This document shows positions 1 through 7,556 of a stretch of DNA of 18,792 bases, piece by piece. Each line of letters opens with the position of its first letter. The stretch's first letter is position 1. The notes beneath the pieces are model-generated. The model did not search any database. It worked only from the letters and a program-made list of their open reading frames with translations, and was not told the DNA's origin. Made by a program: the position numbers and the translations under genes. Origin of the DNA: Candidatus Omnitrophota bacterium (GTDB taxonomy: Bacteria > Omnitrophota > Gorgyraeia > Duberdicusellales > 4484-171); NCBI GenBank assembly GCA_023818995.1, contig JAMWDA010000009.1, positions 1 to 18,792 of the forward strand, read 5' to 3'.

Positions 1-2
1 CC

Positions 3-962
3 AAGCAAGGGGCCACGGGCAGCCTTGCGGAGCTAGTAGATGTGGGTTGTTTTTATTTGGGCTTTACAGGAGGAGAACCATTTATAAGAGAAGATATAAT
101 GGAGATCCTTTGGTATGCTAAAATGAAAGGATTTCAAATAATTATTTATACTAATGGTTCATTAATAAATAGAGAGAGAGCTAGGGAATTAGGACATTTA
201 AAGCCAAATAAGGTAGATATCACTATTCCTGCAATGAGTAAAGAGATATTTGAAATCGTTACTGGTGTGAAAGGAGCAAGAGATAAAGTGTTCACTGCTA
301 TTGAACTTTTATATAAAAATGGGGTTAATTTGGGATTTAAGACGTGTGTTTTAAAAGATAATGAGAAAGAAATAAACCAGATAGAAAACTTTGCAAAATC
401 TTTAGGAGCTTTGCATCGTTTAGACGATAAATTGTCAAGGAGGCTGGATGGTTCAGATGAGCCCTATGGATATAGAGGTTTATATAGAGAAAATTATCTT
501 ATCCCTAAGCACTTAGAAAGTGGCGAAAAAGGAGAGTGTGATTTTTCTATGTCTCACCATAAGATTAATGTGAGGAAGAAAAATTTGTTTTATTGTGGGG
601 TGGGAATAAATCAAGCAGCAATTACTCCTTTAGGAGAAATTAAGATGTGTGTAATGATTGATTATCCTAAATATAAGATAAGAGTAAATCAAGCTGGTAG
701 GGAAGCTAATAGTAAAAATGAAGATAGTTCTTTAATAATGGTTTGGAACCAATTAAAAAAATTGGTGAGGAAAATAGAGCTTGAAAATAATTATCAATGC
801 GATAGTTGTAAATTGAGGGAGTTCTGCAATTGGTGTCCAGCAAAAAGTTGGTTGGCAAAAAGAGATTTTACCAGTTGTGTTGATATATTAGGCTATAATA
901 ATTGTGCATCAAAAGGCAAAAATATGGTTGAGACAAGCAGAAGCGGATTTAAAAGTAGTTAA
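3..962 (+). CDS. Radical SAM/SPASM peptide-maturation enzyme, 5'-truncated by the window edge
   Basis: The frame is open back to the window start, so this is an internal fragment of about 319 codons. The CxxxCxxC motif that binds the SAM-cleaving [4Fe-4S] cluster would lie upstream and is not visible. What remains starts at the radical SAM FTGGEPF motif (near 63-83), followed by the usual YTNG strand. The C-terminal SPASM/twitch domain carries auxiliary-cluster cysteines: CGVG near 595, C near 648 in an ITPLGEIKMC context, then CDSCKLREFCNWCP and later Cys residues (about 800-905). SPASM enzymes of this kind modify ribosomal peptides. It is separated by 71 bases from an HPr-kinase-like gene and lies upstream of two small cysteine-containing peptides, the likely substrates. 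A GTG at 42 could be read as a start, but it would cut the barrel in half. The first 40 bases are unusually GC-rich (about 65%). Confidence 0.88.
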   Translation, partial: KQGATGSLAELVDVGCFYLGFTGGEPFIREDIMEILWYAKMKGFQIIIYTNGSLINRERARELGHLKPNKVDITIPAMSKEIFEIVTGVKGARDKVFTAIELLYKNGVNLGFKTCVLKDNEKEINQIENFAKSLGALHRLDDKLSRRLDGSDEPYGYRGLYRENYLIPKHLESGEKGECDFSMSHHKINVRKKNLFYCGVGINQAAITPLGEIKMCVMIDYPKYKIRVNQAGREANSKNEDSSLIMVWNQLKKLVRKIELENNYQCDSCKLREFCNWCPAKSWLAKRDFTSCVDILGYNNCASKGKNMVETSRSGFKSS

Positions 963-1033
963 AGATGGTTTCAGAGGAATAACGCTGATCCTAGTTCAGT
1001 ATCTTTTTAATCAATAATTTCCCCAAAGTAATT

Positions 1034-1990
1034 ATGATAAATCCTAAAGTTACGATATTAAATATAGCTGATACAATTGTGCGTATGCAGAGTAAATTTC
1101 CTTTAGAACAACTGTCTAAAGAGGAAGAGAAAATGTTATTTACTGAACGATTCAATAATTTTTTATATAAAGGGGAAAAAAAGCCAGATATCTTTATTTA
1201 CGTAGATATTGTAGATAAATTACCTAAAATTTGTAATGTAAAACCATTATTTACTACTTATCATTTTCAGGATGGGAGCAAGAATTGGGAACTTTTTAAA
1301 AAGGGTGGTATGTATATTTATAGGTGTATGCTTGAAGATAAAAGACAACTAATGTTGATAAATAGGAATTTTGATAAAGTTAATGCATATTTGCTTCCTA
1401 AAAGAGATAAAGGACGCGTGTGGAATAGCACTGATATTATATATGATTTTTTACAAGTGCTTTTGATAAATTATTTTGCCCAAAGAGGAGAAGGAATATT
1501 TGTGCATGGAATGGGAATAAAAGATGGTAATAAAGGAGGTTTACTGTTTGCGGGTAACTCTGGTTGTGGTAAGACCACCATGGCGAGATTATGGCATAGA
1601 TATTCTTCGGCAATGGTATTGAATGATGACCGTATCATTGTTCGCAGATTAAATGGTAATTTTTTTATTTATGGTTCACCTTGGCATGGAGAATTTAGTG
1701 ATTATCTTGCTTCAAGAATAGAATCAGCACCTCTAAAAAAAATATTTTTTCTTCACCATTCACCGAAGAATAACGTAAAAGAAATATCAATTAAAGAAGC
1801 ATTCAATTTACTCTATCCGGCAATGTTCCCTACTTTTTGGGATAGAAAATGTATAGAGAGGATAGTTTCTTTTAATTTAGAGGTAGTAAATAATGTATCT
1901 TGTTTTTTTTTAGGGTTCAAGAATGATAAGAAAGTTATCAGGTTTGTAAGAAATTTAGAAAGGAGGTGCAATGAAAAAAACAAAGTTTAA
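1034..1990 (+). CDS. HPr kinase/PEPCK-like P-loop protein of a radical-SAM peptide cassette
   Basis: This 318-residue protein has a poorly conserved N-terminal half and a C-terminal kinase-like half. A P-loop, GNSGCGKTT, lies at about residues 174-182. It is followed by LNDDRI, an acidic pair in the position of the HPr kinase catalytic region, and GSPWHGE. This arrangement is typical of HprK-related proteins in radical SAM/PqqD-type peptide cassettes; from memory it resembles ScmC of the SynChlorMet cassette. The substrate is unknown: it may phosphorylate the peptide or another carrier. Its 3' end overlaps the start of the first precursor-like peptide by 20 bases, so the two are probably translated together. 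The start ATG has only a weak ribosome binding site. The HprK-like fold is well supported, the specific role is inferred. Confidence 0.78.
   Translation: MINPKVTILNIADTIVRMQSKFPLEQLSKEEEKMLFTERFNNFLYKGEKKPDIFIYVDIVDKLPKICNVKPLFTTYHFQDGSKNWELFKKGGMYIYRCMLEDKRQLMLINRNFDKVNAYLLPKRDKGRVWNSTDIIYDFLQVLLINYFAQRGEGIFVHGMGIKDGNKGGLLFAGNSGCGKTTMARLWHRYSSAMVLNDDRIIVRRLNGNFFIYGSPWHGEFSDYLASRIESAPLKKIFFLHHSPKNNVKEISIKEAFNLLYPAMFPTFWDRKCIERIVSFNLEVVNNVSCFFLGFKNDKKVIRFVRNLERRCNEKNKV
1959..1968 (+). promoter_or_regulatory. Very strong Shine-Dalgarno of first precursor-like peptide
   Basis: AAAGGAGGTG lies just before the ATG at 1971 and inside the 3' end of the kinase-like gene. It is nearly a full anti-SD complement, much stronger than those of the neighbouring enzyme genes. 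This fits a peptide needed in excess over its modifying enzymes. Confidence 0.75.
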
Positions 1991-2234
1991 ACCGATTATG
2001 CATAGAGTAAATCTTAATCCCGAACAAGCTGTGTTAAGTTGTAGCTGCTATCATATGGGAAGTAGATTAGATCCTTTTAGTTATCCTGAACCGATAGATG
2101 GGACATATTTTGAATTTGTTCCATCAGATGGTTCATGGATTTGCAATGGTAAAATATCAGGCTATTTTAAGAATTATCAGAGGAGAGGATTAACAACAAA
2201 TAATTGGGTAGATTCCGGTAGCATTAGTAGTTAG
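1971..2234 (+). CDS. Probable RiPP precursor peptide 1 (KFKP / LNPEQ leader, CxCY)
   Basis: An 87-residue peptide between the kinase-like gene and a radical SAM/SPASM gene. Residues 5-27 contain KFKP (5-8), V13, LNPEQ (15-19), L22 and C24-S-C26-Y27. The same residues occur at the same positions in the second peptide at 3377, while the rest diverges. This suggests a shared recognition leader and variable cores. The part after residue 27 is rich in Gly, Ser, Pro, Asp and aromatic residues, has one further Cys (in SWICNG) and ends GSISS. There is no signal peptide or membrane segment. I recall similar NPEQ-type small proteins beside radical SAM/SPASM genes in candidate phyla, but cannot name a family. 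That it is a substrate is inferred from context, size and paralogy. The modification and cleavage sites are unknown. Confidence 0.7.
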   Translation: MKKTKFKPIMHRVNLNPEQAVLSCSCYHMGSRLDPFSYPEPIDGTYFEFVPSDGSWICNGKISGYFKNYQRRGLTTNNWVDSGSISS

Positions 2235-2269
2235 TTTAGATTTTGAGTGAAACTTAATATTTTTTCCCT

Positions 2270-3325
2270 ATGAAGCTTATTCCCTATAAATCTTTTAGTT
2301 GGGATTTCCACAAAAAGAACTGGCAGAGAGGTAAACCAAATGTTTGTCAATTTGAAATAACCTTTAAATGCGATTTTCATTGTAAGTATTGTTATTCGGA
2401 TTGTTATAATAATCCATATTACATAGACAGAGAGTTATCTACAAAGGAGGTAAAATTAATATTAGATAAGATTTATAAAGCTGGAGTAATTTGGCTCTGT
2501 TTTACAGGAGGTGACCCCTTAACAAGAAACGATTTTTTGGATATATATTCTTATGTCAAGCGAAGGGGATTTATTATAACTGTATTTACTAATGGGTATT
2601 CTATTAATAAGGAAATTATCAAAGAATTTAAAAAGAAACCGCCTTTTGTTATTGAGATAACCTTAAATACGGTAACAAAGAGCTTATACGAAAATATAGT
2701 AGGATTATCTCATTCGTTTGAGAAGGTAATGGAGAATGTAAGATTGATTTTAGAGGCTAAGTTGCCTTTGAAGATAAAGACACAAGTAATTAAAGATAAT
2801 TTAGAAGAGATACCTAATATTAAAAAGTATATAAGGAGTTTAGGGTTGGTTTTTAGACCAACTGTATTGTTAAATCCTCGTTTAAATGGAGATCCTTATC
2901 CTTGTAGTTTACGGATTTCTCCTCAACAGGCTTTAAATATTTTTGGGAATAGAGTTAAATTTGACGATGGTTGTGATATAGACAGATTTAAGCAAACTAA
3001 TAAAAATTTGTTTAGATGTGCTATAGGTGGTGGCGACGGAGTTCATATAGACCCTTATGGTAATATTTTCCCTTGTCTTTGTATTAGAGAGCCAAAAGTG
3101 AATTTACTTAAAGAGGATTTTAAAGTTGCCAGAGAAAAAATTTTAACATGGTTAAGAAGTAGAGATTTTACTTACGAATCAAAATGTAAGATGTGTTCTG
3201 TAGGGGAATTATGCTATAGGTGTCCAGGGAAGGCGCTATTAGAAGTTGGTGACATGGAAGCACCTATCCCTTATTTTTGTGATTTTGCCCAAGAGATAGC
3301 TAAAAGAATATATTGTAGAGCTTAG
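2270..3325 (+). CDS. Radical SAM/SPASM peptide-modifying enzyme (complete)
   Basis: A 351-residue protein with the full radical SAM signature C34-x3-C38-x2-C41 (CDFHCKYC), which binds the SAM-cleaving [4Fe-4S] cluster. The FTGGDP motif follows near residues 83-88, then FTNG. The C-terminal SPASM domain has CAIGGGDG, GNIFPCLC and then CKMCSVGELCYRCPGKA with a final Cys, so two auxiliary clusters are plausible. It is homologous to the truncated enzyme at the window start. It lies between the two paralogous precursor-like peptides, 35 bases after the first and 51 before the second, so the substrate is probably one or both. The reaction (thioether, carbon-carbon bond, epimerisation or other) cannot be read from the sequence. 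The SD is weak. Confidence 0.9.
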   Translation: MKLIPYKSFSWDFHKKNWQRGKPNVCQFEITFKCDFHCKYCYSDCYNNPYYIDRELSTKEVKLILDKIYKAGVIWLCFTGGDPLTRNDFLDIYSYVKRRGFIITVFTNGYSINKEIIKEFKKKPPFVIEITLNTVTKSLYENIVGLSHSFEKVMENVRLILEAKLPLKIKTQVIKDNLEEIPNIKKYIRSLGLVFRPTVLLNPRLNGDPYPCSLRISPQQALNIFGNRVKFDDGCDIDRFKQTNKNLFRCAIGGGDGVHIDPYGNIFPCLCIREPKVNLLKEDFKVAREKILTWLRSRDFTYESKCKMCSVGELCYRCPGKALLEVGDMEAPIPYFCDFAQEIAKRIYCRA

Positions 3326-3376
3326 AAGTTTAAAGGATTTTTGGATATAGTTATTAGTTAAAAAGGAGGAGATAAG

Positions 3377-3592
3377 ATGGAAAAAGATAAATTTAAACCA
3401 GAGATTATTTGGGTAAAGCTCAATCCTGAACAGGTAATATTAACTTGCGATTGTTATACAGTAAGAGTTCCTCCTCAAAGTGGTTGGAAAGCATGACCTG
3501 AGGGAGGATGGAATCCCAGTACGATGCCTGCTTGTTTAGGTAAAAACCTTATTGAGAATGTGCCTGGAGGAAGTGGTTTGGGTATGTCTTAA
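3377..3592 (+). CDS. Probable RiPP precursor peptide 2, with in-frame TGA at codon 40
   Basis: A very strong SD (AAAAGGAGGAG, 3361-3371) precedes the ATG at 3377. The first 39 codons carry the same leader as peptide 1 at identical positions: KFKP 5-8, V13, LNPEQ 15-19, L22 and C24-D-C26-Y27. An in-frame TGA lies at 3494-3496. The frame then stays open for 31 more codons to TAA at 3590, rich in Gly, Pro, Ser and Asn with one Cys, and ends SGLGMS. Read to TGA the peptide has 39 residues; with readthrough it would have 71, closer to the 87 of peptide 1. TGA is an ordinary stop elsewhere here (genes ending 6535, 13856, 15271), so this is not a whole-genome reassignment. Options are a true short peptide, a recent nonsense mutation, a sequencing error or recoding. 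Confidence 0.6.
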
Positions 3593-3650
3593 AATTTTTT
3601 ACAAGTAAAAATTTATCACAATTAGTAAGGAATATTTATGTGTCCTAATT

Positions 3651-5390
3651 ATGGATTTTAAAGATGTGCAATCACTGCCAAATTATAAAAAATTGCTTTA
3701 TTTTTTCAAATTTAGCAGACCGTATTTAAAACTTCAAATATTTATAGTTATTCTTACTCAGCTTGCCGTTATTTTAGGGTTAGTTAATCCCTACCTTAGT
3801 AAGTTAGTTATCGATGATGCCTATAAGAATAGAAATTTACGTTTATTTGTTATCCTTGTCACTGTAGGCGGAGTTATTTTTCTTTTAACATCTGTTATTA
3901 ATCATATTATTGAGTATAAGAAGAGTTATATATGCCGAAATATAAATTTTGAGCTTAATAAGAATATTGTGGCTAAAGTTTATGACTTAAATTTTAGTTT
4001 TTTTAGAGATACATTCAAATCAGATAATCTTTATAAGCTTAATTACGATATTGAAGGTGTAACTTCTCTCATCGTAGATACTCCTTTGCAACTTTTTAGG
4101 GTAATTCCTACTTTTATATGGACAATGATAATTTTGATATTCTTAAATTGGGAGATTGCTTTAGTTGCTTCTTTTTCAGGAATCTTTGTTTACATTCATA
4201 TGCTTTTTTTTACTAAGAAACGGAAAAAAATTATGTATGAGGTAATTGAGAGAAGACAAGCAATATTTAGCCACCTTTATGATTCTCTTTCTAAGATGTA
4301 TTTAGTGAAAGCTTCTGGAAAAGAAGAGAGGGAAAAGATTCGGTTCGTAGATAGTTTATCTAAATTGTTTGATAAAATGATAAAAAGCCTGCGTTTAGAG
4401 ATTTTAAGTAATTTTTCTTCTGAGTTGGTTGGTAAGTTAGCTTTAGGTTTTATTCTCTGCTTTGGTGGTTATCAGATAATCATAGGTAAGATGACCTTAG
4501 GGACATTGACTTCTCTCTCTGCATATCTATTTAGGGTATTAGGATTCCATACACAGATTAGTTTTATATTCCAACAATTTAGTTTAGGTTCTATCTCTTG
4601 TGAACGCCTCTTTAGTATCGTCAAGGAAATTGAGAAGAATAAAGATAATAATAAAAATAAGAAAAGAATTACCTTCTCTGGTAATATTGAGTTTAAAGAT
4701 GTTTCTTTCTATTATTTAGTGGGAGAATTTGTTTTAGATAAATTTAATATGCTTATTAGACCTGGGGAAAAGATAGGATTGGTAGGATATTCTGGTTGTG
4801 GTAAGTCAACGGTGGTTAATTTACTCTTGGGTTTATACTCTCCTATTGAAGGTGAGGTTAAGATAGAGGGGGTTTCTATTACAGAGATAGATTTAGTTTG
4901 GTGGCGAGAGAATATTGGTATAGTTCTACAAGAGCCATATTTTATAGGTGGTTCTGTAAAAGATAATCTAATTTATTTTAATGAATTTGCTAACGATGAT
5001 GAGATTAAAAAGGTTTTAGAAGAAGTTTATCTTGATAAGGTAATTAAGGGATTGAGTAAAGGGTTGGATACAGATATTGGAGATGATGCTTGTAAACTTT
5101 CCCAAGGAGAGAAACAGAGGTTAGCTTTAGCAAGAGCACTTCTAAGGAAACCTAAGTTACTCGTCTTGGATGAGGCTTTATCTTTTGTGGATAATTGGAC
5201 ATCTTCAAAAATAATAGAGAATATCGTTAGAGATTATCCTTATCTTACGATGTTAATTATAACCCATAATCATCAATTACTCTTTTTTACCCATAGAGTT
5301 ATATTTATGAAGGTTAGAAGAGAGATCATTGAAGGAGAACATAGAAAATTACTGAGTTTACCCCAATATAGGAGTTTGTTTAATTGGTAG
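3651..5390 (+). CDS. ABC exporter (fused membrane and ATPase domains)
   Basis: This 579-residue half-transporter is of the type that works as a homodimer in the inner membrane. The N-terminal 300 or so residues hold about six hydrophobic segments. The C-terminal nucleotide-binding domain is complete: Walker A GYSGCGKS (about residues 379-386), Q-loop VLQEPY, signature LSQGEKQR, Walker B LLVLDEALS with catalytic Glu, D-loop SFVD and switch His in ITHNHQ. There is no N-terminal C39 peptidase domain, so it cannot itself trim a leader. It follows the second precursor-like peptide by 58 bases, suggesting export of the modified peptide. It also precedes the glycosyltransferases with a 7-base overlap, so a lipid-linked glycan flippase (MsbA/PglK-like) is a real alternative. 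No clear SD precedes the ATG. Confidence 0.93.
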   Translation: MDFKDVQSLPNYKKLLYFFKFSRPYLKLQIFIVILTQLAVILGLVNPYLSKLVIDDAYKNRNLRLFVILVTVGGVIFLLTSVINHIIEYKKSYICRNINFELNKNIVAKVYDLNFSFFRDTFKSDNLYKLNYDIEGVTSLIVDTPLQLFRVIPTFIWTMIILIFLNWEIALVASFSGIFVYIHMLFFTKKRKKIMYEVIERRQAIFSHLYDSLSKMYLVKASGKEEREKIRFVDSLSKLFDKMIKSLRLEILSNFSSELVGKLALGFILCFGGYQIIIGKMTLGTLTSLSAYLFRVLGFHTQISFIFQQFSLGSISCERLFSIVKEIEKNKDNNKNKKRITFSGNIEFKDVSFYYLVGEFVLDKFNMLIRPGEKIGLVGYSGCGKSTVVNLLLGLYSPIEGEVKIEGVSITEIDLVWWRENIGIVLQEPYFIGGSVKDNLIYFNEFANDDEIKKVLEEVYLDKVIKGLSKGLDTDIGDDACKLSQGEKQRLALARALLRKPKLLVLDEALSFVDNWTSSKIIENIVRDYPYLTMLIITHNHQLLFFTHRVIFMKVRREIIEGEHRKLLSLPQYRSLFNW

Positions 5391-6535
5391 AGTATTTAGA
5401 TAAAGCAAAGAGAACAAATATTCTTTTTATTATTACCTACCTTGAGTTAGGAGGAGCACAGAAACAGTTGTTAACTATAGTTAAAGGCTTGCCTTCCCAA
5501 GATTACTCTTTAACTGTTTGTGCGGGTAAGGGGGGGTATTTAACTGATAAGTTCTTAAAGCTACCCAATATAAAAGTAAAAATTATCCCGTATTTAGTAA
5601 GAGAGATTAATATTTTTTACGATATATTGGCATTTTTAAAACTGTTCTCATTCATTAGAAGAAACAGGTTTGATATAGTTCATACTCATTCTCCTAAAGC
5701 TTCTTTTTTAGGTAGATGGGCAGCTTATTTTGCGGGAGTTAAGAATATAGTTTATACTGTTCATGGTTGGCCTTTTCATAGTTTCCTTGATAAATTTACA
5801 TATTATTTTTATCTTTTTTTAGAGAAGTTAACCGCAAGGATAACCAAAAAGATAGTGGTCGTTTCTGAAATTGATTTATCTATAGGGATAGAAAAAGTTG
5901 TGGCAAATAAGAGTAAGTTTACTCTTATTCACTACGGTATAGATGAAAGAGAAAAATGGGAGAGTGTTTTTATAAGAAGAGAGAAGTTATCATCTTCTGA
6001 CCTAATCGTTAATATTTCTAGTTTAAAGATGCAGAAGGGGATATACGATTTTATAACGATGGCAAAAATTATTTTAAAAACCAAGCCAAACCTTAAATTT
6101 ATGATTTTAGGTGACGGCTATTTAAGGAAAGATGTGGAAAGGAAGATAAAAGTTTCTAATCTCAATGGTAAGATAATCTTAACTGGTTGGGTAGAGGATA
6201 TAAGTGATATTTTAGAGAAGTGTGCGGTTTGTGTATTGACCTCGTTATGGGAAGGTTTACCTTTAGTAGTAGTTGAGTGTATATTTGCAGGAGTTCCTAT
6301 GGTAGTTACTGAGACAGGGGGGATTAAGGATATATTCAATAATAACGAGCAAGGGATAATAGTTAAACCTAAGGATATTGAAGGATTATATAAAGGGGTT
6401 TTAGAAATATTGGATAATTACCCCTATTGGCAGAGAAAAGTAAGGGATAAAAGGAAAATTGTGGATTTGTCATATTGGTGTAAAGAGAGGATGTTAGAAG
6501 AAATAAAATCTTTATATCAAAACTTACCCGTATGA
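5384..6535 (+). CDS. Glycosyltransferase family 4 (GT-B fold)
   Basis: A 383-residue cytoplasmic glycosyltransferase. The N-terminal domain has the GGAQKQL loop typical of GT4 enzymes (near residues 22-28) and the HTHSPKASFLGRWAA segment. The C-terminal donor-binding domain has NISSLKMQKG and ends in the SLWEGLPLVVVEC motif, a version of the GT4 E-x7-E sequence, with GVPMVVTETGG. The start is TTG at 5384, overlapping the ABC gene by 7 bases and preceded by AGGAG (5370-5374). No ATG lies near the conserved N-terminus, which supports TTG. The next gene overlaps by ATGA, so translation is coupled. Sugar and acceptor are not predictable. With the neighbouring GT2, phosphosugar transferase and ligase it probably builds an extracellular glycan. 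Confidence 0.9.
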   Translation: MVEYLDKAKRTNILFIITYLELGGAQKQLLTIVKGLPSQDYSLTVCAGKGGYLTDKFLKLPNIKVKIIPYLVREINIFYDILAFLKLFSFIRRNRFDIVHTHSPKASFLGRWAAYFAGVKNIVYTVHGWPFHSFLDKFTYYFYLFLEKLTARITKKIVVVSEIDLSIGIEKVVANKSKFTLIHYGIDEREKWESVFIRREKLSSSDLIVNISSLKMQKGIYDFITMAKIILKTKPNLKFMILGDGYLRKDVERKIKVSNLNGKIILTGWVEDISDILEKCAVCVLTSLWEGLPLVVVECIFAGVPMVVTETGGIKDIFNNNEQGIIVKPKDIEGLYKGVLEILDNYPYWQRKVRDKRKIVDLSYWCKERMLEEIKSLYQNLPV

Positions 6536-7491
6536 AAGTAGGTTGTGTAGTTGTTACTTATAGTAATGAGGCAGGTTTATTTCAATGTCTCGATTCTTTG
6601 ATAGATCAGACATTCATTCTTGAGGAGATTATTGTTGTAAATAATGGTAAGGTTATAAAGGATATAAATAATAGGTACCCTTCAGTATCAGTAGTTGATA
6701 ATGAGAAGAATTTGTTTTATGCAGGTGGTTTAAATCAGGGGATAAAGATGAGTAGGAGTGATTTTATTCTATGCCTCAACGATGATGTGGTTTTAGAAAA
6801 AAACTTTTTAGAGGAGGCATTAAAGGGGTTTGATAAAGATGAGAGAATAGGGATGGTGAGTGGTAAGGTGCTTTCAATTAGCAATAATAGGATAATAGAT
6901 TCTACAGGCCTATTTTTAGGTAGAAATAGAAAACCTTTGGAAAGGGGTTACCAATGTTTAGATAATGGTGAGTATGATAGAGAAGGATTTGTTTTTGGGG
7001 TATCAGGAGCAGTAGGATTATATAAAAGAGAGATGCTTGAAGATATTGCTTGTGAGGGAGATTATTTTGATTCTACATATAAAATGTTCTATGAGGATAT
7101 AGATTTATGTTGGCGTGCTCAACGTAAAGGATGGAAAGCTTATTATCTTCCGGAAGCAGTTGCTTACCATCAACGGGGTAAAACTACAAAAGTTAATCCT
7201 CCCGCTTTACCATTTTTAAGGAAATATATATTTAGCTGGTTAGATAAAGATTTGCAAATATTCTTTATAAGAAATCGTTACCGAACTATTCTAAAGAACG
7301 ATTCCTGGAAAAGTTTTCTTAAGGATTCTCTATATATCATTGCTTACGAATTGTGTTTATGGTTTTATCTTCTTGTTTTCAGAAGATTTTTGATTTATAA
7401 TATTATAAGTGATTTAGCGTTTATAGTCGATTCTTTAAAAAAACGTAAAGTAATTTTAGGGCAAAACAAAAATATTTTTAAGCGAAACTAA
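6532..7491 (+). CDS. Glycosyltransferase family 2 (rhamnosyltransferase WbbL-like)
   Basis: A 319-residue GT-A enzyme. The nucleotide-sugar domain starts at once (VVTYSN, then IIVVNNG). The metal-binding acidic motif is CLNDDV (near residues 80-85), and FYEDIDLCWRAQRKGW carries the catalytic-base region of this subfamily. The YHQRGKTT segment is typical of the rhamnosyltransferase (WbbL/RfbN) branch, so a deoxysugar donor is possible but unproven. The C-terminus has a hydrophobic stretch (IIAYELCLWFYLLVF) that may anchor it to the membrane. The ATG overlaps the previous stop (ATGA), so it is made together with the GT4 enzyme. It ends 65 bases before the phosphosugar transferase gene; I see no terminator between them. 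Confidence 0.9.
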   Translation: MKVGCVVVTYSNEAGLFQCLDSLIDQTFILEEIIVVNNGKVIKDINNRYPSVSVVDNEKNLFYAGGLNQGIKMSRSDFILCLNDDVVLEKNFLEEALKGFDKDERIGMVSGKVLSISNNRIIDSTGLFLGRNRKPLERGYQCLDNGEYDREGFVFGVSGAVGLYKREMLEDIACEGDYFDSTYKMFYEDIDLCWRAQRKGWKAYYLPEAVAYHQRGKTTKVNPPALPFLRKYIFSWLDKDLQIFFIRNRYRTILKNDSWKSFLKDSLYIIAYELCLWFYLLVFRRFLIYNIISDLAFIVDSLKKRKVILGQNKNIFKRN

Positions 7492-7556
7492 GTCTATAGG
7501 GTAAACTTGCTAATTCTATAAGTTATTCTTCGCTGATTTTTTATAGGTTTTAAAAT

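Noticed and set aside
3377..3592. Genetic code with TGA read as Trp or Gly throughout the genome
   Set aside because: The genes ending at 6535, 13856 and 15271 stop at TGA at the expected family length, two of them in ATGA overlaps with the next gene.
3590..3625. AT-rich hairpin after precursor 2 as an intrinsic terminator
   Set aside because: The stem is almost entirely A-T pairs with a bulge and a 2-base loop, too weak to call.
6118..6339. Minus-strand frame within the GT4 gene
   Set aside because: It is a shadow of the glycosyltransferase coding sequence with no domain or ribosome binding site of its own.
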